In this document: positions 1 to 4,511 of the stretch, piece after piece
Numbering within the stretch: position 1 is the stretch's first letter
How the letters are laid out: each line of letters starts with the position of its first letter
Source of the DNA: Methanoregula sp.
GTDB lineage: Archaea > Halobacteriota > Methanomicrobia > Methanomicrobiales > Methanospirillaceae
DNA: 6,897 bases
NCBI GenBank assembly: GCA_022710665.1
Contig: JAKLGN010000070.1
Location: 1-6,897, forward strand
Reading direction: 5' to 3'
The notes under the pieces: model-generated
Databases searched by the model: none
What the model saw: only the letters and a program-made list of their open reading frames with translations
What the model was told of the DNA's origin: nothing
Program-made: the position numbers and the translations under genes

Positions 1-71
1 GTGGGGAGCAGGATTCGAACCGGCGAATTCAGCAACAGAGGATGCACTATCGCTGGATAGTACCTCCCCAT
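1..71 (-). tRNA. tRNA-like element, probably degenerate or a tRNA 3'-end remnant
   Basis: Read on the minus strand, the last 30 bases form a T arm and acceptor 3' strand: the loop TTCGAAT inside the perfect B-box-like GGTTCGAATCC, T-stem GCCGG/CCTGC (one C-U mismatch), then TCCCCAC ending at the window edge. TGGGGA at 65-70 can pair with TCCCCA (2-7), so total length (71 bases) and six of seven acceptor pairs suit a tRNA, but the first pair would be A-C. The middle does not fit: where the D arm belongs there is a 6-bp hairpin (ACTATC/GATAGT, four-base loop) without the usual GG, and the best anticodon-arm register (loop CTCTGTT, nominal anticodon CTG) has only three of five pairs. I therefore favour a decayed tRNA or an integration-site copy of a tRNA 3' end. 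A functional tRNA with an unusual intron is less likely. The discriminator base and CCA would lie outside the window. Confidence 0.4.
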
Positions 72-280
72 GCGATTCCATCTGTAGATCTGCCCTTTGA
101 TTTGAAAAGCATGCAGAAAATGAATAAATGCCCGGTTTTGATGATTGGACTTTGATATTTCACAATACCGAACCATCCAAGTTTAGTGTATCGAAAATCA
201 TGTTATTGTGAAAATCGGGTGAGAGGTTGGGATTCTTAGTGAGAAAATCCTGTGAGGTGAGAACTGTGTACGTGCCCTGC
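72..280. other. Noncoding AT-rich spacer upstream of tsr3
   Basis: No protein gene could be supported on either strand between the tRNA-like element and tsr3. The stretch is clearly more AT-rich than the genes that follow. It holds a long imperfect hairpin (arms 154-167 and 204-216) and several GTGAGA/GTGAGG/GTGAAA words between 208 and 262, both listed separately. TTGATGA at 138-144 resembles a box C, but no D box (CTGA) follows at a suitable distance, so a C/D guide RNA is not supported. Confidence 0.5.
151..219. repeat. Inverted repeat able to form a long hairpin
   Basis: TTTCACAATA (158-167) and TATTGTGAAA (204-213) are perfect 10-base inverted copies. With one bulged A at 157 the stem extends by GAT/ATC (154-156 with 214-216). 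In RNA, three U-G pairs could follow outward (151-153 with 217-219). The loop is 36 bases. It lies in the gene-free region between the tRNA-like element and tsr3 and may be part of a structured RNA or a pair of protein-binding sites. The pairing is seen directly; any role is unknown. Confidence 0.4.
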
Positions 281-290
281 AATAAAAAAA
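281..290 (+). promoter_or_regulatory. Possible TATA box for tsr3
   Basis: AATAAAAAAA is the best A/T-only block upstream of tsr3. Archaeal transcription usually starts about 25 bases downstream of the TATA centre, here near 311, which would give an mRNA leader of about 17 bases. That would suit the absence of a Shine-Dalgarno sequence before the ATG at 328. The match to the usual TTTATATA-type box is poor, so this is a weak call. Confidence 0.25.
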
Positions 291-291
291 C

Positions 292-333
292 TATCATTGA
301 TACGGTGTCTGCACGCACAGATAATCAATGATA
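292..333. promoter_or_regulatory. Pair of operator-like quasi-palindromes over the tsr3 start
   Basis: TATCATTGATA (292-302) is a perfect 11-base palindrome around a central T. AATCAATGATA (323-333) matches it at 9 of 11 positions when read on the other strand. Their centres are 31 bases apart, about three helical turns, and the second copy includes the tsr3 ATG (328-330). TATCATTGAT (292-301) and ATCAATGATA (324-333) are also perfect 10-base inverted copies, so an RNA starting upstream of 292 could fold with the start codon in a stem. Either a dimeric repressor site pair or a translational control hairpin would explain this; neither is proven. Confidence 0.35.
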
Positions 334-819
334 CCCCTGTACGCATACCGGGACAACAGCTGCGATCCCCGGAAGTGCACGGTAAAAAAGCTCGAGAGGG
401 CGGGTTTTTTAACAATTTTTACCAAAATTACCCGGATCCCGCGGAATACCCTCCTGCTGGATCCCACTGCCGAGCAGGCATTATCACCTGCGGACAGGTT
501 CGTCAGGTCCATAACGGTTCTCGACTGCTCGTGGGAGGTGCTGGATACCGGCGCTGTCAGCTCATGGAGAATCCGCCGGGCACTTCCGTTTCTGGTGGCA
601 GCGAACCCGGTAAACTTTGGCAAGCCCTGCAAGCTCTCTTCTGTCGAAGCGCTTGCAGCGACCCTGTATATATTAGGGGAAAAGGAGCGTGCCCAAGAAC
701 TTCTGTCGAAGGTCAGCTGGGGTATCAGGTTCCTTGAGGTCAACCGTGAGCCTCTCGATCTCTATGCTGACGCAGACGACAGTTCGGCAGTGGTAAAAAT
801 CCAGGGATATTATCTGTAA
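328..819 (+). CDS. tsr3: Tsr3-type 16S rRNA aminocarboxypropyltransferase (DUF367/RLI-like)
   Basis: A 163-residue protein of the Tsr3 family, which transfers the 3-amino-3-carboxypropyl group of S-adenosylmethionine onto a modified uridine of small-subunit rRNA, a late maturation step in the cytoplasm. Family blocks appear in order: CDPRKCT (12-18, following the N-terminal beta strand IPLYAYR), LSPAD (52-56), DCSW (66-69), RALPFLVAANPVNFG (84-98), KLSSVEALAATLYILG (102-117) and WGIRFLEVN (131-139). Length is typical of archaeal members, which have little beyond the core. The ATG at 328 puts IPLYAYR immediately after Met, as expected. There is no Shine-Dalgarno sequence, and the start codon lies inside an operator-like palindrome. 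The protein-level identification is strong; the exact target uridine is inferred from the family. Rio1 and Dim2-like genes further along act in the same subunit's maturation. Confidence 0.93.
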   Translation: MIPLYAYRDNSCDPRKCTVKKLERAGFLTIFTKITRIPRNTLLLDPTAEQALSPADRFVRSITVLDCSWEVLDTGAVSSWRIRRALPFLVAANPVNFGKPCKLSSVEALAATLYILGEKERAQELLSKVSWGIRFLEVNREPLDLYADADDSSAVVKIQGYYL

Positions 820-820
820 C

Positions 821-852
821 TCAGGATCTTGATGCCTGAAGGCGACTGTTTT
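821..852 (+). terminator. Possible tsr3 terminator
   Basis: Just after the tsr3 stop there is a small stem, TCAGG (821-825) with CCTGA (835-839), followed a few bases on by GTTTTT (847-852). Archaeal termination depends mainly on the T run, so this short one is only a weak candidate. If real, gap would need its own promoter in the remaining 50 bases, where I see no convincing TATA box. Confidence 0.25.
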
Positions 853-904
853 TGGTTCTGGCAAACCACATAGCTTTTTCCATTCCGGCGCAATGTACGA
901 TTAT

Positions 905-1936
905 ATGATCAAGGTTGCGATTAACGGGTACGGGACCATCGGCAAACGCGTGGCCGATGCAGTGGCTGCTCAGAAGGATATGAAGGTGATCGGGGTATCG
1001 AAGACCCGGCCGAACATGGAGGGGTTCGTGGCACAGCAGCGGGGATACCCGCTCTACATCGCCGACATCTCCAAGAAGGCGTCGTTCGAGAAGGTAGGCC
1101 TCAAGGTTGCCGGCTCTGTTGAGGACATGTGCCAGGCTGCAGACGTTATCGTTGATGCTACCCCGGGTGATATCGGGGCCACCAACAAACCGCTGTATGA
1201 GAAGCTGAAGAAGAAAGCGATCTGGCAGGGAGGAGAGGAGCACGAGGTGGCGGGATTCTCGTTCAACTCCTCCTGCAACTACAAGGACGCGATCGGAAGG
1301 CAATTCGTACGGGTGGTCTCCTGCAACACCACCGGCCTGTGCCGGATCATCAACGAGGTCGACAAGGAGTTCGGTGTTACGCACGTCCATGCGATCATGG
1401 TGCGCCGCGGGGCTGACCCGGGTGTTATCAAGAAGGGACCGATCGATGCCACCGTCCTCGACCCGGTTACCGTTCCCAGCCACCACGGCCCGGACGTGCT
1501 CACCGTGCTGCCCCACGTTTCGATCACCACGATGGCGATGATCGTACCGACCACGATGATGCATATGCACGCTATCCAGATCACCACGAAGAAGCCCGTG
1601 ACAAAAGAGGGAGTCATCGCGCTCATCAACAGGCACCCGCGCCTCGGCCTGATCAAGAAGAGCGCCGGGATCAAGAGCACCGCGGAGATCAAGGAGTTTG
1701 CAATGGACCTCGGCCGGCAGCGCTCTGACCTGTTCGAGAACTGCATCTTCGAGGACTCGATCTACGCGAACAAGAACGAGCTCTGCTTCTTCCAGGCGAT
1801 CCACCAGGAGGCAGACGTCGTGGTCGAGAACATCGACGCGATCCGGGCGATGACAGGGATCGAGAAGGATGGGGCAACGTCCGTCCAGATGACCAACAAG
1901 GCTCTCGGACTCGTCACCATCCAGAATAACCATTAA
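905..1936 (+). CDS. gap: Type II glyceraldehyde-3-phosphate dehydrogenase (NAD(P)+, phosphorylating)
   Basis: Interconverts 1,3-bisphosphoglycerate and glyceraldehyde 3-phosphate with NAD(P)(H); in methanogens it works mainly in gluconeogenesis in the cytoplasm. From 905 it is 343 residues. The N-terminal Rossmann motif is INGYGTIGKRV (6-16). VSKTRPN (31-37) at the cofactor ribose site is the archaeal pattern linked with NADP use. The catalytic cysteine is Cys140 in SCNTTGLCR, and the family histidine is near 220 in PTTMMHMH. HGPDVLTVLPH (194-204) is also typical of archaeal GAPDH. I chose ATG 905 (MIKVAING) because archaeal homologues begin there and it places the nucleophile at 140 as in well-studied members; ATG 893 would add MYDY, and neither has a Shine-Dalgarno sequence. 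Codon use is strongly biased (Ile almost always ATC, no ATA seen, Lys mostly AAG), unlike the KH gene, suggesting high expression. Only 25 bases separate it from tyrS. Confidence 0.96.
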   Translation: MIKVAINGYGTIGKRVADAVAAQKDMKVIGVSKTRPNMEGFVAQQRGYPLYIADISKKASFEKVGLKVAGSVEDMCQAADVIVDATPGDIGATNKPLYEKLKKKAIWQGGEEHEVAGFSFNSSCNYKDAIGRQFVRVVSCNTTGLCRIINEVDKEFGVTHVHAIMVRRGADPGVIKKGPIDATVLDPVTVPSHHGPDVLTVLPHVSITTMAMIVPTTMMHMHAIQITTKKPVTKEGVIALINRHPRLGLIKKSAGIKSTAEIKEFAMDLGRQRSDLFENCIFEDSIYANKNELCFFQAIHQEADVVVENIDAIRAMTGIEKDGATSVQMTNKALGLVTIQNNH

Positions 1937-1961
1937 CACCCATCATCGCCCATTCTTTTTA

Positions 1962-2903
1962 ATGGACGCACACGAACGTGTTATCCGGAACACTGTCGAA
2001 GTCGTCACGGACGATGACCTCCGGGCGCTTCTTTTACAGCCCACGAAACGGGTTTATGCCGGTTATGAGCCCAGCGGCGAGATTCACCTTGGCCATCTCG
2101 TCACCATAAACAAACTGGTGGACCTCCAGGCTGCAGGCTTCGAGGTTACTGTGCTGCTGGCCGATCTCCATGCCTTCCTGAACCGGAAAGGGACCATGGA
2201 AAAAGTCCGGGAACTTGCCGATTACAACAAGCGATGCTTCGAGGGACTTGGCCTTAAAAACGTGAAATATGTCCTTGGTTCGGATGTCCAGCTCAACCAT
2301 GACTATGAACTGCTGGTCCTGCGGCTCTCCCAGGAGATCACCCTTAACCGCGCTACGCGGAGTATGGACGAAGTTGGCCGGCAGATGGACCACCCGACGG
2401 TTTCTCAGATGATTTACCCGATTATGCAAATGGCAGATATCGCCCTGCTGGGTGCGGATGCTGCCGTCGGTGGGATCGACCAGCGTAAGATCCACATGCT
2501 CGCCCGGGAGCACCTCGTCAACTTCGGGCATAAAGCGCCGGTCTGCATCCACACCCCGATCCTCAACGGGCTTGACGGCAAAAAAATGTCCTCCTCACAG
2601 GGCAATTACATCTCAGTGGCAGATACGGAAGACGGGATAAAAAAGAAATGCCAGAAGGCCTTCTGCCCTCCGGATATTGCAGAAAATCCCATCCTCCAGA
2701 TATTCCAGCATCATCTCTTTCCCCGTCTTCCGGAGATCACCATTCACCGCCCGGAAAAATTCGGCGGGGACCGGGCATTTGCCAGTTATATCGAACTTGA
2801 AGCGGCCTATGGCAAGGGTGAGGTCCACCCGATGGATCTCAAGAAGTCCTGTGGGGAAGCCCTTGCCGATATCCTCGCCCCGGTCCGCGATTACATCAGG
2901 TAA
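1962..2903 (+). CDS. tyrS: Tyrosyl-tRNA synthetase, archaeal type
   Basis: Charges tRNA-Tyr with tyrosine; class I synthetase, 313 residues, the compact archaeal/eukaryotic form without the bacterial C-terminal RNA-binding domain. The HIGH motif is HLGH (42-45) within AGYEPSGEIHLGHL, and the KMSKS loop is KMSSS (208-212). Tyrosine-pocket residues align with the Methanocaldococcus enzyme: Tyr32, then Tyr152, Gln156 and Asp159 in IYPIMQMADI. GGIDQRKIHMLARE (170-183) is a further family block. HPMDLKK (289-295) carries Asp292, the counterpart of the residue that reads the first anticodon base. No key residue is missing. The ATG at 1962 directly follows CTTTTTA with no Shine-Dalgarno sequence, so it may be translated from a leaderless mRNA or together with gap, 25 bases upstream. 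rio1 starts 37 bases downstream. Confidence 0.97.
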   Translation: MDAHERVIRNTVEVVTDDDLRALLLQPTKRVYAGYEPSGEIHLGHLVTINKLVDLQAAGFEVTVLLADLHAFLNRKGTMEKVRELADYNKRCFEGLGLKNVKYVLGSDVQLNHDYELLVLRLSQEITLNRATRSMDEVGRQMDHPTVSQMIYPIMQMADIALLGADAAVGGIDQRKIHMLAREHLVNFGHKAPVCIHTPILNGLDGKKMSSSQGNYISVADTEDGIKKKCQKAFCPPDIAENPILQIFQHHLFPRLPEITIHRPEKFGGDRAFASYIELEAAYGKGEVHPMDLKKSCGEALADILAPVRDYIR

Positions 2904-2940
2904 AAATTGGCTTTGAATTCACGAAAACCGGTGGCGTTGT

Positions 2941-3729
2941 GTGAAAAAGGAGACCAATATCGATAAGGAACTGGAACGCTTTGACCAGCGTCTCGAAGAG
3001 ATGGGGATCCGGTTCAAGGACGCAAACCAGTTCAAGGTGCGGGAAGATGTTTTTGATGACGTCACGCTTCTCGCACTCTACAAGCTCGTGCACAAGAAAT
3101 GGTTATCCGTGATCGGGGGATCCATCAGCACCGGCAAGGAAGCGAATGTCTTTTACGGAGAGCGGGAAGGAGCGGGGATTGCTATCAAGATCTACCGGAT
3201 ACGCACGGCAAATTTCACCACCATGAGCTCGTATATCACCGGAGATCCCCGGTTCTCGCATGTCAAGAAATCAAAAAAGGAACTCATCTTTGCCTGGACC
3301 AGAAAGGAGTTCTCGAACCTTGTCCGGGCACGGAACGCCGGGATCGCTGTTCCCGAGCCCATGGTCTGGGACAGGAATATTCTCATCATGTCCTTTATTG
3401 GCGAGGGGGAACGCCCGTACCCCCAGCTGCGCAATGCCGACCTGAATGACCCTTCAAAGACCTATGGGTGGATCCTGCATGCCATAGATGTCCTCTATAA
3501 GAAGGCGGAACTCGTACACGCGGACCTGAGCGAGTTCAATATATTGTACGGGGATCAACTGTATTTCATAGATATGGGACAGTCTGTTACCCGTGATCAC
3601 CCCCGAGCCCTCCCGTTCCTGATGAGGGATATCAAAAACATCAACCGGTTCTTTAAAAACCGCTGCGATATACGTACAGATGTCGAGATTTTCAATGATA
3701 TCACGGGACGTAATGAAGCTGAACAATGA
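2941..3729 (+). CDS. rio1: RIO1-type serine protein kinase/ATPase
   Basis: Atypical kinase of the RIO1 family, 262 residues, close to the length of the archaeal Rio1 whose structure is known. In eukaryotes Rio1 acts as an ATPase on late pre-40S particles; the archaeal role is inferred to be small-subunit maturation. The N-terminal helical part covers about 1-58. The nucleotide loop is STGKEANVF (63-71), the ATP-binding lysine is Lys83 in AIKIYRI, and the RIO1-specific flexible loop lies at about 85-108. The hinge is MSFIGE (150-155), the catalytic loop is HADLSEFN (193-200, Asp195 and Asn200), and the metal-binding Asp211 is in IDMGQSV. Start is GTG at 2941 with a weak GGTGG (2930-2934) six bases upstream. 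The stop overlaps an ATGA, and an 81-base gap with a perfect palindrome separates it from the KH gene, another pre-40S factor homologue. Confidence 0.96.
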   Translation: MKKETNIDKELERFDQRLEEMGIRFKDANQFKVREDVFDDVTLLALYKLVHKKWLSVIGGSISTGKEANVFYGEREGAGIAIKIYRIRTANFTTMSSYITGDPRFSHVKKSKKELIFAWTRKEFSNLVRARNAGIAVPEPMVWDRNILIMSFIGEGERPYPQLRNADLNDPSKTYGWILHAIDVLYKKAELVHADLSEFNILYGDQLYFIDMGQSVTRDHPRALPFLMRDIKNINRFFKNRCDIRTDVEIFNDITGRNEAEQ

Positions 3730-3735
3730 GTACCG

Positions 3736-3751
3736 TTCACCGCGCGGTGAA
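3736..3751. repeat. 16-base perfect palindrome between rio1 and the KH gene
   Basis: TTCACCGCGCGGTGAA is its own reverse complement. It starts 6 bases after the rio1 stop. In RNA it could form a 6-bp stem with a GCGC loop; in DNA it could bind a dimeric regulator. No T run follows, so a classical terminator is not supported. Its right arm contains GGTGA, which could also serve as a distant ribosome binding site for the alternative TTG start at 3763. Confidence 0.5.
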
Positions 3752-3810
3752 AATACAGAAGCTTGGACTACCAGGGGTCCTCACTCTTCAAAATAAAGGT
3801 GAATATTGAA

Positions 3811-4356
3811 ATGATGCAGGAAGTCAGAATTGCAGGAAGCAGAGTTGGCGTGCTGATTGGAAAGGCCGGGGTAACGAAAAAAGATCTCGAGACAAAGACG
3901 CACACGATAATAACCGTTGACAGCAAGGAGGGGTTAATCAAAGTCGAGGCCACTGATGAAAACACGATATCGCTCCTCCGCGCAGTCGAGGTTATCAATG
4001 CCATTAACCGGGGATTCTCGCCGGAGCGTGCTTTTGAGATGATAGAGGACGAGGATCTGCTTCTGGATGTTGTTGACCTCTCCGCATTGGCTGACAGCCC
4101 ACGGCAGCTTGACCGTCTGAGGGGCAGGATAATCGGTAAAGACGGAAGGGCCAGGGAGCAGATCGAAGACATGACAGATGTTGAAATCTCTGTCTTTGGC
4201 AAGACTGTTGCCCTTATTGGATACCCGGAGCAGATGAAAACCGCAAGGGCAGCAATCGATATGCTGATCGAGGGCATACCGCACGAAAATGTCTTTGCCT
4301 TCCTTGACAAGAAAAAGAAAGAGTCCAAACAGGACATGATCAGTTATTATTACTAA
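3811..4356 (+). CDS. Dim2/Pno1-like double KH-domain RNA-binding protein
   Basis: A 181-residue protein of the universal archaeal double-KH family related to eukaryotic Dim2/Pno1, which binds near the 3' end of small-subunit rRNA and cooperates with Nob1 and Rio kinases in pre-40S maturation. KH1 covers about 1-65 with GKAG at 17-20 after VRIAGSRVGVLI. KH2 covers about 85-160 with GKDG at 109-112 in LRGRIIGKDGRARE. Both GxxG loops are intact, as in archaeal members. The tail is charged (DKKKKESKQD) and ends in YYY. The ATG at 3811 is preferred: AGGTGA (3797-3802) lies eight bases upstream and homologues begin just before VRI. An in-frame TTG at 3763 would add 16 residues (MDYQGSSLF...) and ATG 3814 would remove one. 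Ile ATA and Lys AAA are frequent, unlike gap. The family is recognised confidently; the function is transferred from eukaryotes. Confidence 0.93.
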   Translation: MMQEVRIAGSRVGVLIGKAGVTKKDLETKTHTIITVDSKEGLIKVEATDENTISLLRAVEVINAINRGFSPERAFEMIEDEDLLLDVVDLSALADSPRQLDRLRGRIIGKDGRAREQIEDMTDVEISVFGKTVALIGYPEQMKTARAAIDMLIEGIPHENVFAFLDKKKKESKQDMISYYY

Positions 4357-4511
4357 ATGAGGCCCAAGTGATTAAAACAATAATTTCTATTTATGTATTT
4401 CCCGTCATTTCCTGTGGAGGGTAATTCTGTTTTATGGTTAGTTTTGATAAAAAGAGCCATAATGCCAGCGAATTTCAGTGGAATTAAAGGGGTCCTTGGT
4501 GGGTTTTTGCC
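4357..4511 (+). promoter_or_regulatory. AT-rich spacer with probable hel308 promoter
   Basis: This is the longest gap between genes on the right side and holds no ORF. TTTATGTA (4390-4397) is the best TATA-like sequence, and TTGATAAAAA (4443-4452) is a second candidate; both are A/T blocks in an otherwise mixed region. T-rich words at 4384-4400 could also end the KH transcript. An inverted repeat, TTATGGTT (4432-4439) with AGCCATAA (4455-4462), gives eight pairs including one G-T and brackets the second TATA candidate. GGTGG (4498-4502) is the likely hel308 ribosome binding site, nine bases before the ATG. The promoter choice is inference. Confidence 0.35.

Noticed and set aside
138..144. Box C-like TTGATGA suggesting a C/D guide RNA
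   Set aside because: The first base deviates from the R of RTGATGA, and no CTGA D or D' box or C' box follows within the roughly 60 bases needed.
297..737. 146- and 149-codon frames overlapping tsr3 on both strands
   Set aside because: The Tsr3 frame carries all family motifs; the others are shadows without recognisable content.
821..1939. 372-codon open frame on the minus strand across the whole gap gene
   Set aside because: It is an antisense shadow produced by the strong codon bias of gap. Its translation is rich in D, V, L and R, has no recognisable domain, and ends at the limits of gap.
1950..1965. CCATT/AATGG stem around CTTTTT at the tyrS start as a terminator or attenuator
   Set aside because: Five pairs with a six-base loop is too short to distinguish from chance, and the T run precedes rather than follows the right arm.
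3763..3810. N-terminal extension of the KH protein from TTG 3763
   Set aside because: Family members begin just before the VRI strand, and ATG 3811 has AGGTGA at good spacing. The TTG is served only by a GGTGA 12 bases away inside the palindrome. It remains an alternative.
3768..4337. 189-codon minus-strand open frame opposite the KH gene
   Set aside because: The translation is Ser/Ile-rich with hydrophobic runs and no family resemblance, while the plus strand encodes two intact KH domains with a good ribosome binding site.
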